Below are positions 1 through 11,109 of a DNA stretch of 64,000 bases, one piece after another. Both the position numbers and the translations under genes were made by a program. How positions within the stretch are numbered: the stretch's first letter is position 1; every line of letters starts with the position of its first letter. The notes below the pieces were generated by a model that worked only from the letters and a program-made list of their open reading frames with translations, had not been told where the DNA came from and searched no databases. The stretch is from Candidatus Heimdallarchaeota archaeon (GTDB taxonomy: Archaea > Asgardarchaeota > Heimdallarchaeia > Heimdallarchaeales > Heimdallarchaeaceae): the NCBI GenBank assembly GCA_030668875.1, contig DAOVER010000006.1, forward strand, positions 37,286 through 101,285, in the 5' to 3' direction.

Positions 1-2
1 AT

Positions 3-713
3 ATTAAGGTTAACTGGGACTGGAAAGGTCAGTATTTCCGTGTTAAAGTACTCTGTTCTTTAGCTGGTGTTGCTACACAAATTTTAGTGAATGATATTGA
101 TACGTGTTCCAATATTTTAATGGATGTAGGAGATGGGGTCATTAGAGATCTTATCTCGCTTCCTAAAACTCATTATGAGAACATTGATACTGTACTAATA
201 TCTCATGGTCATTTCGATCATGTCGGAAGCATCTTTTCCCTTTTGGCTTTCTTTAGAATGCTTAATCGAAAGAAAAAACTGTGTATAATAGCTCCACCTA
301 AAGTCACAGAACTTCAAGGTTTGGTTAGAACTTTTCATGAAAGTTATGAAGATAGCACACCTTTCGAGTATGAGATCATTGAGATTGACTCAGAACTAAG
401 TATTCTAGATATTATTATCAAACCTTTTCCAGTTCAACATCGAGGTTCTCTTATTGGTGGTGATGAACTCCCTGAAATTCCTGCTATAGGTTTCAGTATC
501 AGTAAGAAAGAGGAAACTATTGTTTATACAGGCGATACTGGTTATTTTGAATTACTCAAATCTCACATCACAGGCGCAGATTTAGCTATTATAGAAGGTA
601 CACATAAGGGGGAGCCATCCAACTATCATCTCTCAGTTTCCCAAGCAAAGGAACTAGGAAAATTAGCTAAAAATCATCTCATTGTACATAAGATCCCAGA
701 AACGCATGGTTAG
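3..713 (+). CDS. Metallo-beta-lactamase fold hydrolase (5' partial, open to the window edge)
   Basis: HGHFDHVGS metal-binding motif, later YTGDTG; frame stays open upstream of the listed GTG at 87 (…IKVNWDWKGQYFRVKVLCSLAGVATQILVNDIDTC…). Confidence 0.8.
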   Translation: MKVNWDWKGQYFRVKVLCSLAGVATQILVNDIDTCSNILMDVGDGVIRDLISLPKTHYENIDTVLISHGHFDHVGSIFSLLAFFRMLNRKKKLCIIAPPKVTELQGLVRTFHESYEDSTPFEYEIIEIDSELSILDIIIKPFPVQHRGSLIGGDELPEIPAIGFSISKKEETIVYTGDTGYFELLKSHITGADLAIIEGTHKGEPSNYHLSVSQAKELGKLAKNHLIVHKIPETHG

Positions 714-723
714 AGAGGTAGTT

Positions 724-1821
724 TCAAGGTATTCCTAAGAGATGTTCTTGAATATAATACCAAGGAATATTTTCAATTTCTGCTTGTTTTAAGTTATCTT
801 TTAATCTTTGAGTTAAAGGATAAAACATGTATGCTATCTTTTCAAGCAGGAAGAAACCTGAATCTACCAAAGATTCTGAAATTGGTGAAGATTTCGGAAC
901 TACAGAAATAACTGTTGGTATGTTCTGTTCTTTGAGATACTCAATTGATTGGAGTACAAGTTGTCTCATCAACTGTTTCTGCTGTTTTCTACTTTCAACT
1001 GTAGCAAAAATATCTGAGATAATTCCTACAAATGGGTTGATTTTAGCAAAAGATGGCTGAAATATACTAACACGACATCCAGCAATTATTTTATCATTTA
1101 ACATAACCATTAGAGCTATTGGAAAGTTTTCATTTATAGAACAATTCTTTATCCATTCCCATTTTTCATGGGTTAAAGAAGCATATCCAAAATTGTCATC
1201 GAAACAGTTTTTCAGACTTCTTAAGAAAGAATCAATATCGGATTCATTAGCTAATTTTATTGGTAAATTTGACTTCTTATGAAAAATAGTTCGTGTTTTG
1301 GAGAGGGGCAATGAAAGAACAAGCAGCTTGTAGGGTAATTTGAAACCAGACCATGTTGCGGCATAATCTGTCATTCTAACCGCGACTGATGCTTGTTCTA
1401 CTTCTTGAAAGCCTAGTTTTGAATATATGTCTCTAGCATGATATTTAGGATCTGCAGATAGAAAAAGACCATCCAAGTCATTCTCTTTGGCATAATCTAT
1501 AGATCGGTTAATCATTATTTTTGCAATCCCTTTTCCCCTGTGATTAGGGTGTGTAGCTACATAATCAATAGCCAATAAATCCAATTCTTCCTTTTGAAAT
1601 CTTAACTTCCTTCTTGTTAATGTTGTATTAGCTATTATATCATTGTCTTTTTTAATAATGATGGAGCCCTCAAAATCAACTCCCGGTCTCTGAAAAATCG
1701 ATTGTTCAAAAAATGCATTATCATATTTTGTTTTAAAACATATGTTGATAAGAGAGGATATTTCTGGTAAATCCTTCAGATTGTAACTACAAATCTTCAT
1801 TATTCTAACAAGAATCTTCAC
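724..1821 (-). CDS. GNAT-family N-acetyltransferase, probably two GNAT modules
   Basis: DYVATHPNHRGKGIAKIMINRSIDYAKENDLDGLFLSADPKYHARDIYSKLGF is a typical GNAT core; a second GNAT-like half follows. Confidence 0.75.
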   Translation of the reverse strand: MKILVRIMKICSYNLKDLPEISSLINICFKTKYDNAFFEQSIFQRPGVDFEGSIIIKKDNDIIANTTLTRRKLRFQKEELDLLAIDYVATHPNHRGKGIAKIMINRSIDYAKENDLDGLFLSADPKYHARDIYSKLGFQEVEQASVAVRMTDYAATWSGFKLPYKLLVLSLPLSKTRTIFHKKSNLPIKLANESDIDSFLRSLKNCFDDNFGYASLTHEKWEWIKNCSINENFPIALMVMLNDKIIAGCRVSIFQPSFAKINPFVGIISDIFATVESRKQQKQLMRQLVLQSIEYLKEQNIPTVISVVPKSSPISESLVDSGFFLLEKIAYMFYPLTQRLKDNLKQAEIENIPWYYIQEHLLGIP

Positions 1822-1926
1822 TTTAATAAAATCTCGTTAAGAAGCTTATCAATTTGATACAAAACAATATTTAAAAAAATAAGGCACATGTTTTTATACC
1901 ATTAAAAATCACTGTAGGCTGATAAT

Positions 1927-2625
1927 ATGTCTGATAAAAAGAAATCTCCGAAGAAGTCTGGTGTGGAGTCAGATAAAGGGGTGGTTCTCTTTAAAGACAA
2001 TATTAAGAAACATGCAAAAGAGGAAAAAGACACCACCGAAACTGAAGATCAAAGCACTGAATCAAAACAAGCTAGCGAGTATATGATAAAACTAGTTTTA
2101 ATTGGCGATTCTGCTGTAGGAAAAACTTCAATTCGAAATAATTATTTGGGTCTAGGGTTTGAAAAAGAACACATGACAACACTAGGGGCGGATTTTGCCG
2201 CAACCACAAAAACTGTAGATGATTACCAGATCAAATATCAGATTTGGGATCTAGCTGGGCAACCTATGTTTAAAAATGTTCGTCCACGATTTTTTAAGGG
2301 GTGTTTTGGTGCTTTAGCTGTATTTGACATTACAAGAAAAGAAACCTTTCATAACCTTACAAATTGGATTCAAGAACTGTATCAATTTAGTGGAAGAGGC
2401 GTAGTTCCTGTTATTATTCTTTCAAACAAGATGGATCTTGGGGATCATGCTGTCTCAGTGGAAGAGGCTCAGGAGTTCATTGAAGAGCTCAACAAGAACA
2501 CAACAGAACATAAAGTCGAAAACTTCTTTCTTGAAACATCTGCAAAAACTGGTCAAAACATTGATGAAGCATTTCGAATTCTTGGTGAATATATCGTTGA
2601 ACGATATTCTTCAGATAACGATTAA
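1927..2625 (+). CDS. Rab/Ras-like small GTPase
   Basis: G1 GDSAVGKTS, G3 WDLAGQP, G4 NKMD, G5 ETSAKTG; N-terminal charged extension; no C-terminal prenylation Cys. Confidence 0.9.
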   Translation: MSDKKKSPKKSGVESDKGVVLFKDNIKKHAKEEKDTTETEDQSTESKQASEYMIKLVLIGDSAVGKTSIRNNYLGLGFEKEHMTTLGADFAATTKTVDDYQIKYQIWDLAGQPMFKNVRPRFFKGCFGALAVFDITRKETFHNLTNWIQELYQFSGRGVVPVIILSNKMDLGDHAVSVEEAQEFIEELNKNTTEHKVENFFLETSAKTGQNIDEAFRILGEYIVERYSSDND

Positions 2626-2640
2626 AAATAAGTAATTTCC

Positions 2641-2841
2641 TTAGATTATTTTCATAGTATATGCAACAATCAAAACTATTTCACATGCAACAAGTATTAA
2701 TCCTGCAATTAGATGCCCTTCAAATAAACTCACGATTGCACTAGCCCCATTAAGCAGTATTCCAAAAATAATAAATAAATCATCAACTGAGGAAATTATT
2801 TCTTTCCACTTCTTTTTTATATTACCATTTGTGGTATTCAA
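2641..2841 (-). CDS. Small membrane protein, uncharacterised
   Basis: 66-aa ORF with two hydrophobic segments. Confidence 0.4.
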   Translation of the reverse strand: MNTTNGNIKKKWKEIISSVDDLFIIFGILLNGASAIVSLFEGHLIAGLILVACEIVLIVAYTMKII

Positions 2842-3149
2842 AAGATTTACTTCCGCTTATCGCCTACTTATCGTTATAGTATCCTTCGGCTTTATATCTA
2901 TTTTCATAACCATTATTCAGTTTTAAAGAACTTCGATGGAATTATAACAGTAAAAACATATGACTGAATCGCCAAATTTATTCTTTTTTTACTGATTACA
3001 AAAAGCATAAGTACATACTTGAAAATACGCAAATATTGTGATTACAAACAATGCCATTTAACTAGCAAAGTAATCTTTTTAAACAAGGATTGTTCCCGAG
3101 ACACTGAAGAAGCACTATAGAGCTCTCTCTAGCGTTAAAACAAAAATGA

Positions 3150-3623
3150 GTGAATAATATGCCAACAGCTTATGATGTACCAGCTGATATGTTAATTTCA
3201 AGAATTGTAGAAGAGTTAAAGAAAGAAACAGAAATAAAACCACCAGAATGGGCTAAATTTGCAAAAACTGGAGTTCATAAAGAAAGCGCTCCCTCTCAAC
3301 ATGATTGGTGGTATATTAGAGCTGCTTCTATCTTGAGAAAAATATATTTCAATGGTCCAATTGGTGTTTCTAAACTTCGAATTGCCTATGGTGGACGCAA
3401 TAGAAGAGGTGTCAAACCTGAACACTTTGCTAGAGGAAGTGGTGCAGTTATTCGCAAGGTGTTACAACAACTTGAAAAATCAGGCTATATTCAAAAGCAA
3501 AGCGGTCTTGGAAGTAAAAGTAGGGTCACAATAGGTCGCGTTATTACTTCTAAAGGTCATTCTTTCGTTGATAAGCTTTCTTCAGAGATCAAAAGACAGA
3601 TTCCTGAATTAGAGAGATATTAA
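3150..3623 (+). CDS. rps19e: 30S ribosomal protein S19e
   Basis: TAYDVPADMLI…PPEWAKFAKTGVHKESAPSQHDWWYIRAASILRKIY…GRNRRGVKPEHFARGSGAVIRKVLQQLE. Confidence 0.97.
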   Translation: MNNMPTAYDVPADMLISRIVEELKKETEIKPPEWAKFAKTGVHKESAPSQHDWWYIRAASILRKIYFNGPIGVSKLRIAYGGRNRRGVKPEHFARGSGAVIRKVLQQLEKSGYIQKQSGLGSKSRVTIGRVITSKGHSFVDKLSSEIKRQIPELERY

Positions 3624-3688
3624 ATTACAATTAATAATACAATAAAAAACAAAACATTAGTAGCTGACCAATAGGAGATGTTAAGCAG

Positions 3689-4027
3689 ATGTATAATGAT
3701 GAAGAATTGGAAGCTATAAGACAAAGAAAACTTGCTCAAATGCAAGAACAACAAATAGCGTCACAAGCTCAAGAAGAGCAACAAGCAACTCTTGAAGCTC
3801 AGAAGCAATCAATACTACGTCAAATTCTTACTGAAAAAGCTAGACAAAGGCTTGCTAATGTTAAACTTGTCCGTCCTCAAGTTGCTGAAGCTGTAGAATT
3901 AAGATTAATTCAAATTGCACAGCAAGGAGGAGTAAAAGAAAAAATCAATGATGAACAACTAAAAGAGACCCTTCGTAAAATCCAAGGACAAAAACGAGAG
4001 ACAAAAGTAGATATAAGGCGATTATAA
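3689..4027 (+). CDS. PDCD5-family DNA-binding protein
   Basis: EELEAIRQRKLAQMQEQ…ILTEKARQRLANVKLVRPQVAEAVELRLIQIAQQG; downstream of S19e as in other archaea. Confidence 0.93.
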   Translation: MYNDEELEAIRQRKLAQMQEQQIASQAQEEQQATLEAQKQSILRQILTEKARQRLANVKLVRPQVAEAVELRLIQIAQQGGVKEKINDEQLKETLRKIQGQKRETKVDIRRL

Positions 4028-4182
4028 TGGCAAGATATAGAAATTTATCACGAAAATTGAGATATGCGAAGGAAATGAAAACCAACAACCCCGTACCCAG
4101 CTGGTGTGTTATTAGAACAAATCGTCGCTTTCGTAATCATCCTAAACGTAGAAAATGGCGTTCAACTAGAATAAAAAGATAA
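4027..4182 (+). CDS. rpl39e: 50S ribosomal protein L39e (51 aa, below the ORF-track size cutoff)
   Basis: Own translation: MARYRNLSRKLRYAKEMKTNNPVPSWCVIRTNRRFRNHPKRRKWRSTRIKR*; overlaps the PDCD5 stop (TAATG). Confidence 0.95.
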   Translation: MARYRNLSRKLRYAKEMKTNNPVPSWCVIRTNRRFRNHPKRRKWRSTRIKR

Positions 4183-4195
4183 GGAGTTATAGAAT

Positions 4196-4636
4196 ATGTC
4201 TCAAGAAGCTATCGAAAGTATTTTTACCATTCCATTTTACCCAAAATTAAATAAAACAGCACCCTATAAGAGGACACCAAAAGCCGTTAGAATGTTAAAG
4301 GCTTTTATCATTAAACACACTAAAGCTGATTTTGTTGTGATTACTAATGAATTAAATGAATTTCTTTGGGAAAGAGGTATTAGAAAACCTCCAAGAAAGG
4401 TCAAAGTTCGTGCTATTGTTGAAACTATCGAAGAAGAAAAAATAGCAACCATTGAACTAATTCATGAAAAAGTTGACATTTCTGCTCGTCCTGATCTAGA
4501 AGGCATTTCATTACCAGGAGAACTTGAAGAAGAAGATGAAGAAGATGAAGAAGAAGATGATTCCTCTATTTCTGAAGAGCTTTTGGAAGAGGCCGTAACA
4601 GAAGAGCAAGAAGAAGAAAAGGAGAAAGAAAAATAG
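4196..4636 (+). CDS. rpl31e: 50S ribosomal protein L31e with acidic C-terminal tail
   Basis: L31e core (KRTPKAVRMLKAFIIKHTKAD…RGIRKPPRKVKVRA) plus an Asp/Glu-rich extension. Confidence 0.93.
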   Translation: MSQEAIESIFTIPFYPKLNKTAPYKRTPKAVRMLKAFIIKHTKADFVVITNELNEFLWERGIRKPPRKVKVRAIVETIEEEKIATIELIHEKVDISARPDLEGISLPGELEEEDEEDEEEDDSSISEELLEEAVTEEQEEEKEKEK

Positions 4637-4655
4637 AACTCCTTCCTCTATTTTT

Positions 4656-5345
4656 TTGAGGGTGAAAAATTTGGATATAGCAAAAACAACCATTCTAGGG
4701 AATTCCAGTTTAGGTATTTTTGCCTTATCCACAGAGAAATTTTCCATTGTCCCACAAGGAACAAAGGAAAATAGAATTGAACTAATTAAGAATACATTAG
4801 GAACAAAAATAGTTCAAACAACCATAGCGAGTTCTGTTCTAGTAGGCACTTTAGCTGTAGGCAATTCAAGATCATTACTGATTCCTCAAAATGTTACCCA
4901 GAAAGAAAAGCAACAAATCGTTGAGGTACTAGATGGTGAAATTGACATTATTGAGGTAGAAAGCAAATATACTGCGTTGGGAAATCTTATTGTTATGAAT
5001 GATAAGGGGGCAATAATCAGTGAGATGTTTGAAAAAAACATACGAAATCAGATACAAGATAGCCTTGGTATAGAAACTATCGTTGGCTCTATGCTTGGAT
5101 CACCTCTCGTTGGAAGTATTGCTATGAGTACAAATAGAGGAGCTTTGGTGCATCCTCTCCTTTCTGAAGAAGAAATAAGTGAAATATCCTCAATCCTAAA
5201 AGTACGAACAGATGTTTGTACTATTAACAGAGGCATACCTTATCCTAGAGTAGGTATGCTTTCTAATACAAAGGGGGCTGTCATTGGATCCGATAGTACA
5301 GGTCCAGAAAGCATGAGAATCTTTGAAGTTTTACTTGCTCCCTGA
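4656..5345 (+). CDS. eif6: Translation initiation factor aIF6
   Basis: IF6 pseudo-repeats (GNSSLGIFALSTEKFSIVP…VGTLAVGNSRSLLIP…IGSDSTGPESMRI); conserved position after L31e. Confidence 0.95.
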   Translation: MRVKNLDIAKTTILGNSSLGIFALSTEKFSIVPQGTKENRIELIKNTLGTKIVQTTIASSVLVGTLAVGNSRSLLIPQNVTQKEKQQIVEVLDGEIDIIEVESKYTALGNLIVMNDKGAIISEMFEKNIRNQIQDSLGIETIVGSMLGSPLVGSIAMSTNRGALVHPLLSEEEISEISSILKVRTDVCTINRGIPYPRVGMLSNTKGAVIGSDSTGPESMRIFEVLLAP

Positions 5346-5414
5346 CAACTATCAATTCAAAAAGTTGAAAAAGCCTTTTAACAAACACCAAATGTTAATG
5401 CGTGGTGAACATAG

Positions 5415-5684
5415 ATGAGTTCTGTAAAAACATTCCACATTCGTGGAGAATTTAAAAAGAGAAAAGATAAAATTCCTTTCGGTAAATATGTAAGAGCGTT
5501 GAATGTAGAAGATGCCCTAGAAGTGGTTTATTCGATTGTTGGAAGCAAACATAGGGTAAAAAGAAATATGATTTACATTAATGCAAAAGACATTAAGGAA
5601 ATAACAAACCCTGAAAATATCAAAGATATCATCGTAAAAACCTTTGCAACTGAAGACGATTTAGCATTACCAAAAAGAAAGTGA
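5415..5684 (+). CDS. rplX: 50S ribosomal protein L18a/LX (eL20)
   Basis: FHIRGEFKKRKDKIPFGKYVRALNVEDALEVVYSIVGSKHRVKRNMIYI; operon context. Confidence 0.93.
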   Translation: MSSVKTFHIRGEFKKRKDKIPFGKYVRALNVEDALEVVYSIVGSKHRVKRNMIYINAKDIKEITNPENIKDIIVKTFATEDDLALPKRK

Positions 5685-5689
5685 GATAA

Positions 5690-6118
5690 TTGACAGAAAA
5701 ATTACCTTCAGACAAAATTTCTAAGGAAGAAGTCAATAATTTACTCTTAGCTGCCCAACAGCTGGAACAACAAGCAACAAGATACAACCAACAAATTGAG
5801 ATATTGAATAGCTATTATAGTGAGATTCAAACCTCAGAACAAACTTTGGTGGAATTAAAAGGTGCTAAGAATGATCAGCAAATGTTGCTACCAATTGGTG
5901 CGGGTAATTTTATTTATACAACCATTAAGGACGCTGAAAAGGTAATTGTCACTATCGGAGCGGGAATTCACAGTGAAAAATCACTTGATGAAGCTATTGA
6001 TGGAGTTAAGAAAAAGAAATCTGAGGTCGAGAATCAGTTGTCTCAGATTAAAGCTAGTTATAATGAGGTACTTGAACGCCTGAGGGAAATTGACAGAATC
6101 GTAAAATCTGTCATGTAA
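5690..6118 (+). CDS. pfdA: Prefoldin alpha subunit
   Basis: Coiled-coil/beta-hairpin/coiled-coil with MLLPIGAGNFIYTTIKD…VIVTIGAGIHSEKS; operon position before ftsY. Confidence 0.92.
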   Translation: MTEKLPSDKISKEEVNNLLLAAQQLEQQATRYNQQIEILNSYYSEIQTSEQTLVELKGAKNDQQMLLPIGAGNFIYTTIKDAEKVIVTIGAGIHSEKSLDEAIDGVKKKKSEVENQLSQIKASYNEVLERLREIDRIVKSVM

Positions 6119-6127
6119 TTCTAGAGG

Positions 6128-7051
6128 ATGGGGTTTTGTTTGTTTGATCAGCTAAGAAAAAACGTTTCGAAGTTAATTAAAAAAATTACAATTACAGATG
6201 TTTCTCCTAAATCTGTTGCTAAAATCACAAAAGAATTGAAGGATATTCTGATAAAAAATGAAGTTGCAGTAGCAACAGCTGATGCAATATGTGATAATCT
6301 GACCTCAATTCTTCTACAAACGGAACACACACGTTTTTCTAATCCAAAACCTTTAGTTCTGAGTGCTTTAAGAGAAGTTCTGCTCGATATCCTATCACCA
6401 AAAAAGAAAGTTGATTTACTAGGAATGGTAGAAGAGTCGAAGAACAACAAAAACACTTTAACTATCGCCTTTTTCGGTGTAAATGGTGTTGGGAAAACAC
6501 TCTCAATTGCAAAACTCGGGAAGATGTTACAAGAGAAAGGATATTCCTGCGTATTTGCTGCAGGGGATACATTTAGGGCAGGAAGTATCCAACAACTTCA
6601 GCAACATGGCGAGAAGCTAGGCATACGAGTTATTGCTCAAAAATATGGCTCCGATGCAGCAGCAGTTGCCTTTGATGCAGTAAACCACGCAATCGTAAAA
6701 AAGATTGATGTAGTTTTAATTGACACAGCAGGACGAATTGAAACAAGTTCAAACTTAATGGCTGAATTGCAAAAGATTTGTAAAGTTGTAGAACCTGATC
6801 TAAAGATATTTGTTGGAGACGCATTAACTGGAAATGCACTTGTTTCACAAGTTAAGTTGTTCAATGAAAAAATAGGGATTGATGCTTCAATTTTAAATAA
6901 AATAGACGCTGATGTAAAGGGAGGAGCAGCTGTCTCAGTGACACATATAAGCAACAGGCCAATAATTTTCTTAGGTAAGGGGCAAGGATATAAGGATATA
7001 GAGCTTTTTTCTCCTGAATTTATTGTAAATAATATAATCCCTGTAAAATAA
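6128..7051 (+). CDS. ftsY: Signal recognition particle receptor FtsY
   Basis: SRP GTPase motifs GVNGVGKTLSIAKLG, AAGDTFRAGSIQQL, DTAGRIETSSNLM. Confidence 0.96.
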   Translation: MGFCLFDQLRKNVSKLIKKITITDVSPKSVAKITKELKDILIKNEVAVATADAICDNLTSILLQTEHTRFSNPKPLVLSALREVLLDILSPKKKVDLLGMVEESKNNKNTLTIAFFGVNGVGKTLSIAKLGKMLQEKGYSCVFAAGDTFRAGSIQQLQQHGEKLGIRVIAQKYGSDAAAVAFDAVNHAIVKKIDVVLIDTAGRIETSSNLMAELQKICKVVEPDLKIFVGDALTGNALVSQVKLFNEKIGIDASILNKIDADVKGGAAVSVTHISNRPIIFLGKGQGYKDIELFSPEFIVNNIIPVK

Positions 7052-7152
7052 TTTTTAGATTTATTCTTTTCCTACTTCTGCATGTCATTTACATAACATT
7101 GTATTTGAAAGCTTATAAAACAAAATAAAGTAAAAATAAAAAAGAAAAGAAG

Positions 7153-8439
7153 TTATTTCTTTGGTGTTACTTTCTTAACGATGCCGACAGCAACGGTTTG
7201 ACCCATATCTCTGACAGCAAATCTGCCTAATGCTGGAAATTCACTATATTGTTCAATGACCATATCACGGGTTGGAATAAGAACTACTTCAGCAGCATCT
7301 CCATTCTTAAGGAAGTCTGGATTATCTACCTTTCCTTCTTTCGATTGTTTCATGTTTAATTTAGCAAATCTGATGGCTACTTGAGCAGTTCCACAATGAA
7401 CTACTGGAGTGTATCCAACAGCAATTACAGAAGGATGTCTAATAACTTGAACTGTAGCAACTAATTCTTGTGCGATAGTAGGTGGGTTCTTAACATGTCC
7501 TACAACGTCTCCTCTATGTGCATCTTGTTTTGTCAATCCTTTACAGCTAAATCCGATGTTATCACCAGGAATAGCTTCTGAAATTTCTTCATGATGCATT
7601 TCAATTGACATAACCGCTGCTTTCTTTCCAGTTGGTTGGAAGATTACTTCTTCTTTTGGTTTAAGTACACCACTTTCAACACGTCCTACAGGAACTGTTC
7701 CAATACCAGTAATGGTATAAACATCTTGGACAGGTAATCTTAGAGGTTTATCAGTGGGTTTATCAGGGACTGTAAATGTGTCAAGTGCTTCCAAGAGAGT
7801 TAGTCCTTTGTACCAGGCCATTTTATCAGATGACTCACCGAGATTATCTCCGAGCATTCCACTAACTGGGACGAAATTGATTTTTGAAATATCAAAACCG
7901 AAAAGTTTTAGGTTTCTACCCATTTCTTCAGAAATTTCGTTATAACGTTCTTCCTTATAATCAGCTAGATCCATTTTGTTAACTGCAACGATAAGTTGGC
8001 TAACACCTAATGTCTTAGCGAGTAAAGCATGTTCTCTTGTTTGTCCAGTAGTACTAATACCGGCTTCAAATTCTCCAGTACCAGCACTTATTACTAAGAT
8101 TGCTGCGTCAGCTTGTGATGTTCCTGTAATCATGTTCTTGACGAAATCTCGGTGTCCTGGAGCATCAATTATAGTATAATAGTATTTCTTGGTTTCGAAT
8201 TTATAAAACGCAAGATCTATTGTAACTCCTCTTTCTCGCTCTTCTTTCAACTTGTCTAATACCCAAGCAAATTTGAAACTACCTCTACCAATTAACTCAG
8301 CTTCTTTCTCAAATTTTTCGATTTCTCGATCGCTTATGGTTCCACAAACATAGAGTAAGTGGCCAGTCATTGTAGATTTACCATGGTCGACATGACCAAT
8401 AATTACTAGATTCAAATGAGGTTTTCCTTTTGAGCTCAT
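7153..8439 (-). CDS. tuf: Translation elongation factor EF-1alpha
   Basis: [40 protein letters not shown]; full length. Confidence 0.98.
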   Translation of the reverse strand: MSSKGKPHLNLVIIGHVDHGKSTMTGHLLYVCGTISDREIEKFEKEAELIGRGSFKFAWVLDKLKEERERGVTIDLAFYKFETKKYYYTIIDAPGHRDFVKNMITGTSQADAAILVISAGTGEFEAGISTTGQTREHALLAKTLGVSQLIVAVNKMDLADYKEERYNEISEEMGRNLKLFGFDISKINFVPVSGMLGDNLGESSDKMAWYKGLTLLEALDTFTVPDKPTDKPLRLPVQDVYTITGIGTVPVGRVESGVLKPKEEVIFQPTGKKAAVMSIEMHHEEISEAIPGDNIGFSCKGLTKQDAHRGDVVGHVKNPPTIAQELVATVQVIRHPSVIAVGYTPVVHCGTAQVAIRFAKLNMKQSKEGKVDNPDFLKNGDAAEVVLIPTRDMVIEQYSEFPALGRFAVRDMGQTVAVGIVKKVTPKK

Positions 8440-8698
8440 TATATTTACACCTTTTTTCTATTAGCAGTACTAATATTTTGTTTGTGCTTTAATAGATTTC
8501 CCATGCTGGATTTTTAAAAGCGTTTTGGTTTGGTTGTTTTTCATGAATAATAAATTCTTTTGTAAAACACATTTTATGAGGTGAATCTCAAGGGTTTATT
8601 AAGCTTTAACGCAAAGAAATAGACTTAAATTGCCATTACTAATAAAAAGTTGAAATCTGAAAAATAGAAGAGAAGAAAAAGAAATAAATTGTTGCAGA

Positions 8699-10957
8699 TT
8701 AACCAGCTGGATAAAGACCATTAACCTCTGCTGAAAGTTGAGCAATATTTTCTGGATATATTACCTCAAATATTCTAACAAGTGGAAATCTATACGCGTC
8801 AATGGATGAAGAAGCTAAGCCATAACTTCTGAAAACTTCACTGAAATATACGATACCATCAGCACCCTTCAAATCAAATACGGGATTTTCATTAGCTTTA
8901 ACAAGGATTCCAGGTCGGTTACTTGTTGGAGTTCCAGGCATATCAGGACTCCAAGCATAGCCAGTCGCAGCATCATACGCAGCTAATCTGTAGAGAACAG
9001 AATCATAGAAGGAATCTTGATAGATATTGTATCCAAGCTCGTCGTCTTCATCAAAATACCTTTCTTCAGTAATTCCATATCTTGGAACTGTAGATTCTGC
9101 AATTCTTATACACCAAATAGCTTTTCCTAGATCAGAACCAACCGCTGAAAGTCCTGCTTGAGTATTAACAAGTACGTATTTTACATTATACTTATACATT
9201 AACTTCACTGATTCAGTGAAGTTCCACATCAACATGGTTCCCACCATTCCAATTTGCGTTTTATTGGTAGTTGCATTATCCACAAGCGACGTTGCTTCAC
9301 CATAATTCGTAATCCAGTATCCGTAATCCCACCAACTCAATACAACAGATGGGCTATTTGTTACAACTCCATCACCTTGTGCATTGTTTTGTAGCCATAT
9401 TAGGGCGTCTTGCCAATCAGTTGAAGGAACACCTGGTTTCTCGAAATAAACAGGGGCCATTTCTGATCTTGCATAGTGTTTTGACATATTAATACTGTGA
9501 ATTGAGAAGGAAAATAATAGACCGAAAATCACAACATAGGCTATTATAGCCTCATCTCGACCAATTGTTTTCGTTAACCTTATTTTTCTTTTTGTAAGAG
9601 CAATTTTACCATGGGCACTTAAAGAGTAAGTATATAGTAGACGGTCAATTGCCATTGCACTCAACAGAGATGCTGAGGGTGCTAGTAACAGGACAAGTCT
9701 GATCATTGATCCTGAGAAGTAAATTGTTGTTACCCCATAAACAAGAATGAAAATATTAACATCTGTTGGTTTCTTTAAACAATAATATAGTCCAAGGGGT
9801 ATCAAGAATGTCATAATATGGATGTTGCTAAACAGTTCAGCCCAAGTCATTGGTTGATGTTCACTCACTGAAGCGATAATTGGGATAGTATCTCTTCCTC
9901 CTGGGAAGATAACGGCCCAAAATTTATCAGCTATGTTAGAGAAGATACCTAAGGATAGAAAAACTGTCACCAATATGATAAGAAGGACTAGTGCTGTAAC
10001 AGCTCCAACAATGAGCATTTGTCTAAAGGTCTTCTCGTTTAAATTGTGTGATAGATTTTGAATCATCCCAACAATAACTAAGAACCCTATCATCAAAACA
10101 GGTATCATGACTTCTATATTGAAAAATTCATTTCTTAGAACCCTTGGCACCAAGAAGCCAATGCTCAGAGCAGTAACAATTGTTATACTATATGCTTTGA
10201 TTAACTTCCAAGTTAATTTTCTGGACAATACCAAAAACAAAGCAGCAAGTGGCAATAAATCCAACACATATCTATATGCTCCCCAACTACCAATAAGAAT
10301 CCCTAAACTGATACCAGCAAGGAAAGGGGCTACTGTCCCACCGCGTTTGAATGCTCTTATAAAGAAATACATCGTTAGAACAGTGAAAAGAATACCTATT
10401 GATTCATTATCATAGAAACCGGCCGTGCTTCTTGAAACAAAGGCTGGTGCAATTGACATGAAAAATGCAGCAAAGAGACCAGCTCTAGAGCTAATAGCTT
10501 CTTTCCCTAAGTAGTATGTAGCAATTAATGTAAGTAAGCCATAAATAACTGGACTAAAATACGCAGCTTGAGTAATAGTTATGTTTATTGAAAATATGCT
10601 TACTAAACCATAAATAATAACTGCACTTAGGGGGACTCCCCAGTATAATTCAAATCCAGTTTGGAAACCATAGGGGTACCATGAATCTGCTTTGAACCAA
10701 TGAATAAATTCTATAAATCCTGCTGTGTTGATATATTCTGCGCTCACTAGCTGAACATGTGGGTCGAATGCTTTTATCAAAGGGTCAAATCCTTGAAATA
10801 ATCCAAATAGTCTAATAATTACACCTACAAATAAAATTAGAATCATACTTATCTTATTTAAAATTGATTCTCTTTTTATTTCGTAATCTTCAAAGTGGTC
10901 TACGATTTTTTTCCAAAAACGACTCATCAGTCCGGATAGTCCAGTATCACTTGACAT
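8699..10957 (-). CDS. aglB: AglB/STT3-type oligosaccharyltransferase
   Basis: Polytopic membrane protein with SWWDYGYWI (WWDYG) catalytic motif and STT3-like N-terminal loop. Confidence 0.93.
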   Translation of the reverse strand: MSSDTGLSGLMSRFWKKIVDHFEDYEIKRESILNKISMILILFVGVIIRLFGLFQGFDPLIKAFDPHVQLVSAEYINTAGFIEFIHWFKADSWYPYGFQTGFELYWGVPLSAVIIYGLVSIFSINITITQAAYFSPVIYGLLTLIATYYLGKEAISSRAGLFAAFFMSIAPAFVSRSTAGFYDNESIGILFTVLTMYFFIRAFKRGGTVAPFLAGISLGILIGSWGAYRYVLDLLPLAALFLVLSRKLTWKLIKAYSITIVTALSIGFLVPRVLRNEFFNIEVMIPVLMIGFLVIVGMIQNLSHNLNEKTFRQMLIVGAVTALVLLIILVTVFLSLGIFSNIADKFWAVIFPGGRDTIPIIASVSEHQPMTWAELFSNIHIMTFLIPLGLYYCLKKPTDVNIFILVYGVTTIYFSGSMIRLVLLLAPSASLLSAMAIDRLLYTYSLSAHGKIALTKRKIRLTKTIGRDEAIIAYVVIFGLLFSFSIHSINMSKHYARSEMAPVYFEKPGVPSTDWQDALIWLQNNAQGDGVVTNSPSVVLSWWDYGYWITNYGEATSLVDNATTNKTQIGMVGTMLMWNFTESVKLMYKYNVKYVLVNTQAGLSAVGSDLGKAIWCIRIAESTVPRYGITEERYFDEDDELGYNIYQDSFYDSVLYRLAAYDAATGYAWSPDMPGTPTSNRPGILVKANENPVFDLKGADGIVYFSEVFRSYGLASSSIDAYRFPLVRIFEVIYPENIAQLSAEVNGLYPAG

Positions 10958-11109
10958 TATAATTCACCTTTAGCTGTTGATCAAACAAGCTAAGCTTTTA
11001 TTTGATGTTGAATTAAGAAAAGCGTTTAAAAACATTACTTATGATAAGATTTTGTCTTGCTGTCATATTAGTATTTTCTGAGTTTATATAGGGAAAGCTA
11101 GAGAAAAGT

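Noticed and set aside
2438-2635. 65-aa plus-strand ORF overlapping the Rab-like GTPase
   Set aside because: Alternate frame inside a clear coding gene.
6148-6954. Minus-strand ORFs opposite ftsY
   Set aside because: Antisense to a conserved GTPase; composition reflects codon complement only.
7754-8179. Plus-strand ORFs antisense to EF-1alpha
   Set aside because: Fully contained opposite a highly conserved gene; shadow ORFs with no family signal. The same applies to most short opposite-strand ORFs in the track.
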